From Leishmania donovani (taxonomy: Eukaryota; Euglenozoa; Kinetoplastea; Trypanosomatida; Trypanosomatidae): 64,000 nucleotides of DNA. The stretch covers positions 403,583 through 467,582 of the forward strand of contig NC_018250.1 in the NCBI RefSeq assembly GCF_000227135.1, written 5' to 3'. Positions 1-10,321 of this stretch are shown in pieces (position 1 is the stretch's first letter; every line of letters begins with the position of its first letter). The position numbers were made by a program, and so were the translations under genes. The notes under the pieces were generated by a model. The model was given only the letters and a program-made list of their open reading frames with translations, was not told the DNA's origin and ran no database searches.

Positions 1-237
1 GTGGCGGTCATGTCCCTGCTGGTCGGCTCTGCGCTCAGAGATAGAGGAGAAAGGACACGATGACACTTGACGGCACCTCACCGGAGACCATAGCGGGGGA
101 GGACTGCGGAAACGACACCCAAACACGCACAGCGCGACGCAGTCAGAGGCGGCGAGCAGGAAGCGATCAACAGCAGCGTCCGTTTCGAATTACGGCATCA
201 CGCGCGCTACCTATCCCTCTCCCCGGCTCCCTTCGCT

Positions 238-1797
238 TTATTTTTCTTGCTCCAGCGGCAACACCTTATATGGATTCAAGATGCCGTTCGGGTCCATCAT
301 CGCCTTAACGTCCGTCATGAGTCGAATCACCTCGCTCGTGCGGGAGAGATGTAGGTAGTCGCGCTTCTGCATACCCACGCCGTGCTCGGCCGAGATGCTG
401 CCGGCGTGCGCGGCGCAGTACTCGTACACGGCCGGGTACAGCGCCGCGTCAAGCTGCTCGCCGTGCGAGCGGGTCAAGTCCACCACGTTCAGATGCACGT
501 TGCCGTCGCCAAAGTGCCCGTAGCCGACAACGATCACCTCGGCCGGGTCCATCTTGTGGTGCTTGTACAGAATCTCGCGCGTGTGCTCGACGACGCCGTA
601 GAACTTGTCAATAGGGAATGACACGTCGTACTTGTAGATAAGTCCGCCGCTCGCCAGGTGCACTGGGATGCCCTCACGCAGCGCCCACAGCTGCTCCGTC
701 TGGGCAGCGGATTGCGAGAGGATGGGCTCGTACTGGCCACCGCCGCTCAGCTTGTCGCCAAGCTTCGCCTGCGCTGCCTCAACAAATTCGGAGAGCTTGT
801 CGAAGTCGTGCTTTTCGTTGCTGCCATGCGTCTCCACAAGAACGCAGAAGTAGGCAGAAGTGAAGTCCTTGCCGCCGCAGAACACGTCGTTCTTGTACGT
901 GCGCTCGTACGGCACCTCCTTCGCTGGGCTAGTCGTCATCGACTCCCCGTCCATCACCTCGAACGCCGACAAGCATTCGGCGAGGTGGTTGTTCGCCAGG
1001 TGGTAGAGCTCCAGCACAGACTCGAAGTCCTTCAGGCGGAACATGGCCAGCTGCTTCGACGTGGGTTGCGGGTAGAGCTTGATGGCCGCGCGGGTCACAA
1101 CACCCAGGGTGCCTTCGCTGCCTATAAACAGGTGCTTCAGGTCGTAGCCGGCGTTGTCCTTGCGCAGCGTCGACATCATATTCAAGATGTCGCCCTTTGC
1201 CGTCACCACCTCCACGCCGAGCACGTTCGAGTGCATGGAGCCGTAGCGTGCGAAATGGATGCCACCGGCGTTGGTACTAACATTGCCGCCAATCATCGAG
1301 CTTCCCTTCGAGCCCATCATGAGTGGAAAGAGCAGCCCTTCCTTCGCGCACGCCTCCTGGCACTGCTGGAGGATGACACCAGACTCGGCTTCCACTGACA
1401 TCGTGTTCTTGGACACCACGGGCGTCGCATTCATCAGATGCGTGCTAAGGACCAGCTCATCGTGCACCGGCTCCGCGCCGTAGACCATGCTCGTATTGCC
1501 GCTCTGCGGCACTACCGCCAACTTCTCCGCTTGGCAGTACTTCAGAATCTCGCTGACGTGAGTGGCGCAGGTTGGCATCAGCACAGCCGGGGTGGCACCT
1601 TGCACTTGGCGCATCCAGTCCACATTGAATGGCGCGATCGCCTCCGTATCAGTCAGTATCTTGCCCTTTCGCTTCGAGGCGCTGCAGGGCTTTTCCAGCA
1701 CGCTGTGGAAGTAGCTCAAGTGCTTCGATGTGATCTTGGCAAACCGAGGGCTGCGCGTCGCGTAATGCGACGCCCTCTCAACTGGTGTGAGGCCCAT
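238..1797 (-). CDS. FAD-linked D-2-hydroxyacid (D-2-hydroxyglutarate / D-lactate) dehydrogenase
   Basis: The 519-residue frame starts at an ATG at 1797 and ends just before a typical 3' region. It has the two-domain layout of the FAD_binding_4 / FAD-oxidase_C family: a PCMH-type FAD domain at roughly residues 70-245 (GNVSTNAGG and GSEGTLGVVT are the usual FAD-contact segments) and a C-terminal substrate domain. That domain carries GYGHFGDGNVHLNV and SAEHGVGMQKRDY, whose histidines normally bind metal and substrate, and closes with DPNGILNPYKV. Known members oxidise D-2-hydroxyglutarate or D-lactate and pass electrons to ETF or cytochrome c in mitochondria. The first 35 residues are basic and serine-rich, compatible with a presequence, but I cannot assign the compartment. 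The sequence does not separate D-2-hydroxyglutarate from D-lactate specificity; the EHGVG context slightly favours the D2HGDH branch (inference). Confidence 0.9.
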   Translation of the reverse strand: MGLTPVERASHYATRSPRFAKITSKHLSYFHSVLEKPCSASKRKGKILTDTEAIAPFNVDWMRQVQGATPAVLMPTCATHVSEILKYCQAEKLAVVPQSGNTSMVYGAEPVHDELVLSTHLMNATPVVSKNTMSVEAESGVILQQCQEACAKEGLLFPLMMGSKGSSMIGGNVSTNAGGIHFARYGSMHSNVLGVEVVTAKGDILNMMSTLRKDNAGYDLKHLFIGSEGTLGVVTRAAIKLYPQPTSKQLAMFRLKDFESVLELYHLANNHLAECLSAFEVMDGESMTTSPAKEVPYERTYKNDVFCGGKDFTSAYFCVLVETHGSNEKHDFDKLSEFVEAAQAKLGDKLSGGGQYEPILSQSAAQTEQLWALREGIPVHLASGGLIYKYDVSFPIDKFYGVVEHTREILYKHHKMDPAEVIVVGYGHFGDGNVHLNVVDLTRSHGEQLDAALYPAVYEYCAAHAGSISAEHGVGMQKRDYLHLSRTSEVIRLMTDVKAMMDPNGILNPYKVLPLEQEK

Positions 1798-2710
1798 TCG
1801 TGCGTGCTGTGTTGTGGAACGGGAAAGAAGGGGGAGGGGGAGGGCGGAGGAGCCGATGAGCAGGCTTGCTGTGCGTGCGGCCCGAGAGAGAGAGAGAACA
1901 CCAAGCGGCTATCACGCGTGTGTTCGAGTTTCGTCGTCCACTGGAGGAAGACGGGCGTGCCTTCGGCGGCTAAGGCTCGCCAATGGAAAGGACTGAATGG
2001 AAACGAGGGACGATAGTGTGAGGAAAGAGGGCAAGGGCGCAATGAGAGGCGGTACTGTCCGAGAAAACGACACAGACACACACGGTAAGATGAGGAAAGA
2101 GAAAGTTCGTCTGTGCGGAAGGAGGGGTGGGGATATGGAGAGAGGAGAGATGGACGAGTACATCCGTGGGTGGGCGGTGGTGGTGACGCCACGCCACGCC
2201 GGAAAAGAGAGGGGGCAGGGCCAGTGATATGAGGGATGGGAAAGTGACGAGACGCAGAGAGGGAGGGAGAGTGAGGGGAAGCGCACCACGTGCGAGTGAA
2301 TCAAAGTTATGTTTTCTGTTTGATCAGGGAGGATGGGGGTTTCGTGTGTGTGTGTGTGTGTGTGATGCTCACATGCCTTGCGTCGATGTCTCTGCGCGCG
2401 TGCTTATTCTCTCGTCTCGTGCTTTTCTTTTCTCTTTACGCTTTACCTCCCGTCCCTTACACGCGAGTCACATCACCTTCTTCGAGATTAAGCGGCAGGC
2501 GAAGTGAGTGGGAGGCAGGGGAGGGGTAGGGGCTTAAGGGAGCACGTACAACCGGCAACACGCAGATGACCGATGCAATGACAGTCCCTGCTGAAGGCAG
2601 TGCTAGGAGACTCACAAGGGCGGAGGGAGCAGACACCCAACGGCTATGCGGGAAATAAGGCGGGGCAGTAGCGTCTCGCCACATTCTGCTGCATTGAATG
2701 GCGCAGATGT
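1798..2710. other. Intergenic region with pyrimidine-rich tract and (TG)n
   Basis: I see no gene here. Positions 1822-1853 are purine-rich on the plus strand, so the coding strand has a C/T tract directly upstream of the dehydrogenase ATG, a plausible trans-splice signal. A (TG)n run lies at about 2346-2363. Short open frames are low-complexity and on both strands. Confidence 0.6.
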
Positions 2711-4078
2711 CTAGACGGCATTGCCGCCTCCGGTCAACGCAGCGGACGCCGCCGCCTCCGCGTCGCACCGCGGGCAGTGGCAGGTGAAGAAGTAGTTCCT
2801 CAGTCGCCGCTGCCGCTCCGCGCGGGACGCGGCACCGGCAGTTAGCGGAATGTAAGTGATTGTCAGCGGCTCGCCGGCCCGGATGGGCCGCGTCGTCTTG
2901 AGCACAATCTCGTGCGTTCCATCCACGGTGCTGACGGCGGCATTGGGCACGCAGGAATGGTTGAAGCACGACAGTAGGGAGTAGAGGCCGGCACCCTTCA
3001 AGACCCAGTCAAACACGCCAGTGGACAGCGCTTCGCCAGGCGGCAGCACATAGTCGTTGATGGCGTGCGCGTTCAGCACCATCTGACCAACTAGGGTTCG
3101 GAGCGTGTCGGTGCTGAAGATTACCTGCACAAGAGCCTCAGCCCACAGTAAAGTCGGCGCCGGCACCGCCTGCTGCTGCTGGTGCTCGTCGAACACCAGC
3201 GTGTGCCGTCGAACATCGGACAACGGCGCACCACTGGCAACGAGTAGCTGCGTGGCACACTGCTCGGCCAACAAGAGGCGCAGCTTAGCCATCCAGGAGG
3301 CGAGCGACGCACCGTCGAACTCCACGTTGTCCGGCGGGCTGATGAGTCGGCTGAACGGCGCGACGACTTGGGTGAAGAGTTGATAGATCAGGGAGGCGGT
3401 GGACCAGGTGGCGCCACGGGCAGAGTCGCCAGCCTGCTGCTTCTGCTGAAAGACGTAGTCTGCCTGGAGGACTTCGTGCGCTAGCTGCTGCTGTTCAATG
3501 ACGTAGGAGAGGCGGTGGGTGATCCAGGCGACGCAGCGGGCGAGGGCCTCCAAGGTAATCTCGGATGATGTCGTGGACGACGCGAGCGAGGAGGGGGCGG
3601 AAGAGAGGGACTGGGTCGCCGTCAGCTTGACGTCCTCAGCATCGCCAGACCCGTCTCTGCCAACGTGGCTCTCCCGCACTACAGGTAGACAGGAGCACAG
3701 CAAGCGATGCACGCGTGAGCTGGCCTGCTGGCACTCGGGAGAGCAGAAGTAGGACGCACAGTGAGTGCACTGCGACCACGACTTGGGAAGCGCAGCCGAA
3801 CTGGCGGGCGATGGAGATTCCGCGTCTGTCTCAGAAGCCGATTGTTGGTGGCTGCTGAGAGAGAGGCATTGGAAACAGAAAGGAGTGGACAGCGCCAGCA
3901 GCGAAGGAGACGGCCATGACACAATGGGCAGCTCCTCGAAGAGTGCAAAGCCCTCCTCCAGGCTTGCGGTCGCCTTCACGTGTTTGCCTTCCGCGCTTGT
4001 CACGCAAACCTCGCACAGAACCCCTAGGCGGCCAAAGATGGTGTTCAGCTCACTCGCAGCCTTTGCAGCGGGGTCCAT
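2711..4078 (-). CDS. MYND zinc-finger / SET-domain protein (SMYD-like lysine methyltransferase candidate)
   Basis: This 455-residue protein starts at an ATG at 4078. It shows the split-SET arrangement of SMYD proteins. An N-terminal SET strand region (residues about 30-55) is followed by a MYND-type zinc finger with cysteines at 68, 71, 104, 107, 112, 116 and 128 and His124 (CTHCASYFCSPEC). A helical middle comes next, then the SET core with the substrate/SAM motif NHSC at about 373-376, a following LTITY, and a cysteine-rich post-SET segment ending CHCPRC. SMYD-type enzymes transfer methyl groups from SAM to lysines of histones or cytosolic proteins. All key motifs are present, so an active enzyme is plausible; its substrate cannot be read from sequence. 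The C-terminus is alanine-rich and shorter than in animal SMYDs, which carry an extra TPR-like domain. Confidence 0.85.
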   Translation of the reverse strand: MDPAAKAASELNTIFGRLGVLCEVCVTSAEGKHVKATASLEEGFALFEELPIVSWPSPSLLALSTPFCFQCLSLSSHQQSASETDAESPSPASSAALPKSWSQCTHCASYFCSPECQQASSRVHRLLCSCLPVVRESHVGRDGSGDAEDVKLTATQSLSSAPSSLASSTTSSEITLEALARCVAWITHRLSYVIEQQQLAHEVLQADYVFQQKQQAGDSARGATWSTASLIYQLFTQVVAPFSRLISPPDNVEFDGASLASWMAKLRLLLAEQCATQLLVASGAPLSDVRRHTLVFDEHQQQQAVPAPTLLWAEALVQVIFSTDTLRTLVGQMVLNAHAINDYVLPPGEALSTGVFDWVLKGAGLYSLLSCFNHSCVPNAAVSTVDGTHEIVLKTTRPIRAGEPLTITYIPLTAGAASRAERQRRLRNYFFTCHCPRCDAEAAASAALTGGGNAV

Positions 4079-5788
4079 GGTGGCGCAGTGCAGGAGCGTG
4101 TGGAGGCAGCAAAATCACAATGGGAGGGGGGGCTGGCTGCCAGCTTGGCTATGCTCGACAAGCGGGAGACCTTCACCCGTTGAAACACTACATGTGCGAA
4201 AAGGAAAAGAGAGCCACTCGGCTCTCGAGACATGATCGGAAAGGCCATGACGGTCCGAGAGCAAGCGGGAGAGTTGAAAAGGCAACCTCAGGCATACGGG
4301 CATAGCCAAACGGAAGTCCTACCGGAGCGAGAGAGAGAAAGACGCGCATGGCTCAAAATCAAGCGGAGAGCTTCTTTCCAGCCCACTTTTCCCTGTCGCT
4401 TTACATACCAGAGGCAGCACATAACACATAAGCATACGCACATCTATACATGCATATATATGAGCCCGTGCGTGCGAGAGAAGGGGCGTGCTCAGGCCAA
4501 CTTGAGCACGCCTCTCCTCCATCACACTGCCCTTCTCTGTCTCTCTCTCTCTCTTCGCTTGCGCTCGGCTCCTCCGTCGAGCCGCTGCAGTGTTCACGCG
4601 CGAGTTTTGCGTTCTTCTACTTTATGCGATGCGTTTTACGGCGATTGGCAGTCCACGACGCCAGAAAACACGCAAAGTGAAATCAGCCAAGGAGGACGGG
4701 AGAACGACGCAGACAGAGGAGGGAGGGAGAGAAGGGAAGCGGCAGCCAGCAAGGGCGAGCGATGGCGGCGGCGGCCGCCGCCGCAGACCCATCTCTGTCC
4801 GCCTACGCGCCCCCTCCTCTAACTCGCTCGCGGGCGTTTTCCTCGAGTGTGCTCCCAGACAAAAAGAGGAAGAGAATGCGGGTAGAAGGCGGAGAAGGGG
4901 CAAGGCCAGCCTTATCGCCTCCACCGAGTATCGAAGTCTGTGTTCTCCTCTCGTTCGTCGCTCTGCGTTTCCTTTCTCTCGCCGTTGCGAATGTGGTTAC
5001 GACCCCAGCCAGATCAGTCCCACAGATATCAGCCACCTCCTGCATGGACACGCACACGCCCGCGCGAGGCGGGGGGAAGAGGGCAGAACAGCGAGTATGC
5101 TTTCCACGAGAGAAAGAGAATGCAGTATGGCAAGCGACGGCACATGCATGCGCACCGCGAATTCTAATGATCAGCACACCTCCCCCGCTCCCCCTCTCTA
5201 TCGCCTCTCTCCTCCGCCATTACAGCGCAGACCTCACTGCAACAGCAGCACAGCTGCGTACACACAAACGCACTCTCTCTCCTCCTTGCGTTGGGGAACA
5301 GAACTAGATCAAGTGCAGGCGCAACAGCCCTCAACTGGCAAAGGCAAACTAAAAACAAAGACACGCCAAGAAGATGCATCCACACAGAAAGGTTAACACA
5401 TCGGAAATGTGTGTGCGTACCCCTCCCCTCCCTCCCCTCTCCGCCTTCGCACATGCGGAGAGGAGCAACAGTGAGGAGGGACGGACGACGATCACGATGC
5501 GCAGAGAAGAAATGGCAAGCTGCACGTGTGAAGAAGGAGAGAGGCAGCCACACCGACGCACGCAAAGGGGTGCGCAACAAACACCGTGAAGCGAGCGTTT
5601 CATGCGCACCTCACCGTGCGGCTGTTTCGTGTTGAGTTCCTCTGCTCCCTTTTAAGGGCTTCTCTCGCGGTCGCACCTCTTCCCGTTTGGTTTCCTCGTC
5701 AGCAAAGGGCAGACGCCCACGCAGCCGCACGCTCGCCACGGCTCAAACATCGCTTCCCCCCTCCTCTCTCGCCTCTACCGCCGCCACG
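4079..5788. other. Intergenic region, low complexity
   Basis: About 1.7 kb with no convincing gene. It contains a CT-rich run near 4530-4555, GA-rich stretches near 4690-4740 and many short plus-strand frames with biased composition. It should hold the 3' UTR of the Na+/H+ exchanger and the 5' UTR and splice signals of the MYND/SET gene. Confidence 0.55.
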
Positions 5789-8700
5789 CTAAATGGCATC
5801 CTCGAGGCTCTCCATCTCTACAGCAACACCTTTGCTGCTCTTTAAAATGCGGCGGCACATCGAGTTCATGCCCTCGGCCGTCTCCACCTCTTTCAGCCCC
5901 GGCTCCAGCTCCACCATCCGTCGCAGCACCGACACGTAGTCGGGGAAGCGCCGGTTCGCGTATTGGTTCATCTCCGTCACCATTGTCTTCAAGTGAAACT
6001 TGCCGTTCAGGCGGTGACGACGAGCCCACCCGCAAACGCGCGCCTGAAACGCCGAGTCCGCGTCGTTGCTCACGTGAAACGGGTGCAGGACTTCGGTGTC
6101 CTCGCTGTGCCACTTGCTCACGATGCGGCACGTCCGCTTCAGCATCGACAGCTCCACGCAGAAGTTCAGCAAGAACTCCACCGTCTGCTCACCTGTGGAC
6201 TGAGCATGGCGCGCGTGAAAAGGGTCGGTCGGGAACCGCAGGTAGCGCAGCGTGGCAATGCAGAGGTGCTCCATGGAGGAAGCGTAGTGGACGAGCATCT
6301 GGTTCACAAAGGGAACCTGCGTCGCAAAGCCCTCGAGCGCATAGAAGATGCTGATGTCCGTGTCGCGGATGAAGTGCGAGGCAGAACTGTGGCCCAGACG
6401 CTCCGACACCGACGGCGACCGTAGAAACAAGTCGCAGCCGGTGTGAGTCGGCGTCGGGGAGGCGACGTTGTCAAGCAAGTCGCCAAAGGCGCTGATCGAT
6501 GCGTTCAGGCCCAGCTCATCGGGGTCCTCAGGTGCGCAGCCGAGCAGCACGCTGTTGATGATGTTCGTCGCACCAGCGTGTGTGGCGACGCTGTTCTCGC
6601 CGAAGAGTGCTGGCGGCGTCACGCCATCGGGCTCCATGTTCCTCGTGAAGAGCACCCCTGCACCGCCGCCGCGGTCGCTGTGGTCCATCGAGGAGTGCAC
6701 CAAGTTCGGTTCCATAGCGTCGTGTGCATCGTTGTGATGACTTCGCCCCACCTCGCAGCCCCACGCACTCGCGCTCTGCCCAGTAACGGGCAACAGCTCG
6801 TCGACTGCCGCGCGGCACCGCGACCTCGTCGCAGGCAGGGGCGGCTGCAGAGACACCGACGGACAGACGGCAGCCGGTGACCGGCCCACGGCAGTCCACA
6901 GGGATGGTGAAGTGCGCCGGGCGGAGGCCCCCACGCCCTCGAACTCCTCTGCCTCCTCGAAGCTACTTTCGTCTTCCCGCTCATCCTCACCAGACGCGCC
7001 AGCCGTCGTGGCGGTCGTGGGCCACGGCACGTAGCCACGATCCCCGACCCGCATCGGGACCGCGTAGAGCACCGCGTCAGGGTCGACCCAGCGCAGCTGA
7101 TGTACGTAGAAGATGGAGATGTAGCACGGGGGTGTGTGGCAATTGAACAGCCCCGACTTGTCATACCCGCGGAGGTAGAAGTACAGGTGGAAGTTGGTTT
7201 CACAGCTCGCCAGATCGCAGTCGCGAGGGCCGATAAGGGGAGTGCCAGCCATGATGAGCTCCATCAAGTGCTCCCGTTTGGTGCGCGCCTCGTTGTCCGG
7301 GACTGTCACGATACGCGATAAGAAGGGCATCAGCACCTCCGCGGCGGCCGCGCGCCACAGCGCCTTGACCGCGCGCAAGGAACGTTCTGTCAGGAACGGC
7401 TTGATGCTGTTAAACGAAATGATCAGCGCTGTAGAGTCGGTCGAGATGACGCGCCAGCGCCGCTGCTGGTCCACTCGAAACTCCTGCGGCAACATGAGGG
7501 CCTCGAGGCCGACGGTATCACCGAAGCTTTCCATCTGCTCATGCTCGGTGAGCGTAGTCCATTGTCCGTAGACGGCACGCAGACTCCCAAAGACAACGAC
7601 TAGGAATGCGTTGTCGGGCAGCGTGATGATGTCGCCCTCGCGGAACTTGCGGACGAGGCCCATGGAGCTGATTGCCTTGATCTCCAAACTGCGTAGCCCC
7701 TTGCCGAGGGGCGTCGCCGCAACGGCGCGAAGCACGAGGTTGCTCTCGTTCTGCGACGCATTGTTCTCCCACGTCGACGGCGTGTGAGACCGCATGCACG
7801 CCACCATTTTCTCCAGCTCCTCCGTCGCCCGCGTCCCGAAGCCGTGCTCGGCGTTTAGATTGTGCACCGTCTCCTCCAGCGCGTTGGCGACCGAGACGAC
7901 GGCGCGGCTGCTTGCGACGTTGTTCGTAGCCTCCGGGAAGTTGGTGTAGAAGAACCGGATGGCGCGATTGGCCGCCGCAATCTGCGTCGTCATCCACCGC
8001 TCCACCCGCCGCGCCTGCGCCTCCGACCTGATGAACTTAAACTTGAGCGGTGAGATGGCATTCAGACACTTGACGACAGCGAGCAGCGCGACGAACGCGT
8101 TCTCCTGCGCACGACGGTGCGCCGCCGCGAAGTAGCCCGGGCTGCAGATGAAGCGCTCGACGAGCACCACCCAGGCGGGCAGCAGGCGGCGCATGAGGTT
8201 GTTGACCATCCGGTTTGTCTCCGCCTTCTTCTCGCCCTCATCATCCGCGTCGCCGCCGAGGTAGTGCGATGGCAGGCTCGTCACATCGAGCGCTAAGCCG
8301 CCGTGTTCGTCGCTACCACTAGCCCTGACGCTAGGCCCGCCCACGGGTTGGCTCGCCCCTGTCGCGCTTGGGACACCCGAGGGGCGGTTCTGCATTTCCT
8401 CTAAACTCTCGGGCACGGCCACAGCTTCCCCCTCAACGGTGACGTCGGTGGAGGGCCGCATGCGCCACGGCTGCGTTGTGGCAAGCTGCTGCGGTTGCTG
8501 TGTCGAGTAGTGGCTGCTTGGGGTCGACATGTTGGACGAATGGCGCGGCCCCCGCGGCGGCGATACCCGGGCCACGATTGCCCGCTCCTCCTCGCCACTG
8601 CTAGCGCCACGGTGACGGTGATACCAGTACATCTGCTGCACATCCAGCAGCTCACCTCTCTCGATGAGTGTGGCAAGGGACGCGCCCATTTGCACGACGA

Positions 8701-10321
8701 CCGTCTCTGTGATCACCTCCTTGTCCCGCTGCAGCCACAGCGCTGTCTTGAAGGCCGACATCAGCATTCGGTTCACCATCTTCTCCTCGTCCTCCTCTGG
8801 CTCCACAGCCGTGTTGCGGAACGGGTTGCGGATGTAGTGCTGCACGAACTTCTCCACCTGCATCCAGCTTGCATTGCGGTACTTGATGTCGCGCTTCAAG
8901 CCCTCCAGCGCGTGCTCCTGAGAGCTGCGCATGAGCTCCATCGCGTATTCCATTTTTACGATGCGGTACTCTGACTTCGTCTTGAAGCCGAGCCGCTCCA
9001 CGACGGTGGCCGACGTGGACGCGTTTACGAGCAACGTCAACAGCACGATCCCGGACGTGACCTTCAAGATGTCGACGCCCTCCTCGAGGCCCTCCTGCAT
9101 CACAGCGATCGCCAGCGTGGCAGCGACGCCGCCGCGCAGCCCGGCGTGCACCATGAGCGCGATCCGCTTCTGATCAAACTTGTAGGAGAACATGTTCAGC
9201 ACCGGCGAGAGCACCTCCAGCATCAGAAGGCGCGACAGCATCATGGCGATGTACAGCGCGACGAGAACAAAGATGTCCAAGAGCTTCACAGTGGGCAGCA
9301 CATCCGCCACCAGGATGACGCCGACGAGGGAGAAGAGCACCGTGTTGCCGAGGTGGACCAGGAACTCCCACGCGGAGGAGATGATGTTGCCCTCGCGTCC
9401 AGGGAAGAGGGAGGGGCAGTAGTAGCTCAGAAAGATGCCCTGGAAGAAGAGCGTCAGAACGCCACTCGTGCCCAGCAACTCCGCGGCGACGTAGTACGAC
9501 ACGTACGTTACAGACACGGTGATGCACGCCTTGGTGAGGCCTTCACTGGTGCGACGCAACCAGAAGGACTGGAGGAAGCCGAAGAGAGGCCCGAGTGCGA
9601 TGGGCAGCAACGCCAGCCAGATGCACCGTGCAACAATCACCCCAGGCGACATGTCCACGAAGCCGACGCGCGCAGCAGGGAGAAGAAGAGTGAAGAGGAT
9701 GATCGCCGTGCCATCGTTCATGACGGCCTCGCCGTCCACCATGGCCGTCATGCACTTGTCCACTCCCAACTCCTTCAGCAGCGCGACAACCGCGACAGGG
9801 TCGGTGGCGGAAAGCAGCGAACCTAGCAGCAGTGCCGTGTACCACGACCAGGTCTGGAAGAACAACTTCACCGGTACCGCCAGAAGTGCCGTGTTGATGA
9901 GGACGCCAACCGTGGCAAGCAGCGCCACCTGTGGAAAGACGCGGCGCAGAGCATGTATGTTCATGGCATAGCTGCCTTCAAATATGAGCACTGGCAGGAA
10001 AATGTAGAAGAGCAGCTCAGGCGGGATAGAGCCGAGAGCCTCCGCGACGTCAGGGTACAGCCAGCGAGCCACCACGCCCACCGCGATTCCGTACAGGAAC
10101 AGCACCACCGTGTACGGCAGTGGAATGCGGCGCTTGTGCGTCATGAAGAAGGTGCCGCCGAGAAAGATGAGCATCGTGACAAACAGAATGACGAGGGACA
10201 GGCGCTCGAACGACTCGGTGTTGCGGCATGCGCCCTCCCCCGTGCCCCTCGAACTCGAGGCAGCTTCGAGTGGCGTGGCCATGTGTGTCATCGCACGCAA
10301 ACGCCGATGCGGGCGCCGCAT
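5789..10321 (-). CDS. SOS1-like Na+/H+ exchanger with cyclic-nucleotide-binding-like domain
   Basis: The open frame reaches 10405, but its first codon there is GTG. The first ATG is at 10321 (1510 residues); ATGs at 10291 and 10282 are alternatives. Residues about 40-440 form a 12-helix CPA1 exchanger domain with ATDPVAV near 172, GEAVMNDGTA near 200 (the ion-binding Asn-Asp of Na+/H+ exchangers) and GLRGGVA later. Next come a long cytosolic region and, at roughly residues 884-977, a cyclic-nucleotide-binding-like beta-roll of the kind found in plant SOS1 and other long NHEs. A low-complexity acidic segment follows, then a conserved-looking helical C-terminus. The protein should exchange Na+ for H+ at the plasma membrane or an internal membrane; location and ligand control are inference. 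It is longer than plant SOS1 (about 1150 residues). The frame is uninterrupted. Confidence 0.92.
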   Translation of the reverse strand: MRRPHRRLRAMTHMATPLEAASSSRGTGEGACRNTESFERLSLVILFVTMLIFLGGTFFMTHKRRIPLPYTVVLFLYGIAVGVVARWLYPDVAEALGSIPPELLFYIFLPVLIFEGSYAMNIHALRRVFPQVALLATVGVLINTALLAVPVKLFFQTWSWYTALLLGSLLSATDPVAVVALLKELGVDKCMTAMVDGEAVMNDGTAIILFTLLLPAARVGFVDMSPGVIVARCIWLALLPIALGPLFGFLQSFWLRRTSEGLTKACITVSVTYVSYYVAAELLGTSGVLTLFFQGIFLSYYCPSLFPGREGNIISSAWEFLVHLGNTVLFSLVGVILVADVLPTVKLLDIFVLVALYIAMMLSRLLMLEVLSPVLNMFSYKFDQKRIALMVHAGLRGGVAATLAIAVMQEGLEEGVDILKVTSGIVLLTLLVNASTSATVVERLGFKTKSEYRIVKMEYAMELMRSSQEHALEGLKRDIKYRNASWMQVEKFVQHYIRNPFRNTAVEPEEDEEKMVNRMLMSAFKTALWLQRDKEVITETVVVQMGASLATLIERGELLDVQQMYWYHRHRGASSGEEERAIVARVSPPRGPRHSSNMSTPSSHYSTQQPQQLATTQPWRMRPSTDVTVEGEAVAVPESLEEMQNRPSGVPSATGASQPVGGPSVRASGSDEHGGLALDVTSLPSHYLGGDADDEGEKKAETNRMVNNLMRRLLPAWVVLVERFICSPGYFAAAHRRAQENAFVALLAVVKCLNAISPLKFKFIRSEAQARRVERWMTTQIAAANRAIRFFYTNFPEATNNVASSRAVVSVANALEETVHNLNAEHGFGTRATEELEKMVACMRSHTPSTWENNASQNESNLVLRAVAATPLGKGLRSLEIKAISSMGLVRKFREGDIITLPDNAFLVVVFGSLRAVYGQWTTLTEHEQMESFGDTVGLEALMLPQEFRVDQQRRWRVISTDSTALIISFNSIKPFLTERSLRAVKALWRAAAAEVLMPFLSRIVTVPDNEARTKREHLMELIMAGTPLIGPRDCDLASCETNFHLYFYLRGYDKSGLFNCHTPPCYISIFYVHQLRWVDPDAVLYAVPMRVGDRGYVPWPTTATTAGASGEDEREDESSFEEAEEFEGVGASARRTSPSLWTAVGRSPAAVCPSVSLQPPLPATRSRCRAAVDELLPVTGQSASAWGCEVGRSHHNDAHDAMEPNLVHSSMDHSDRGGGAGVLFTRNMEPDGVTPPALFGENSVATHAGATNIINSVLLGCAPEDPDELGLNASISAFGDLLDNVASPTPTHTGCDLFLRSPSVSERLGHSSASHFIRDTDISIFYALEGFATQVPFVNQMLVHYASSMEHLCIATLRYLRFPTDPFHARHAQSTGEQTVEFLLNFCVELSMLKRTCRIVSKWHSEDTEVLHPFHVSNDADSAFQARVCGWARRHRLNGKFHLKTMVTEMNQYANRRFPDYVSVLRRMVELEPGLKEVETAEGMNSMCRRILKSSKGVAVEMESLEDAI

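Noticed and set aside
4590..5396. 268-codon plus-strand open frame
   Set aside because: Opposite to the direction of all genes, Arg/Ser-rich, no recognisable domain; probably chance in purine-rich intergenic DNA.
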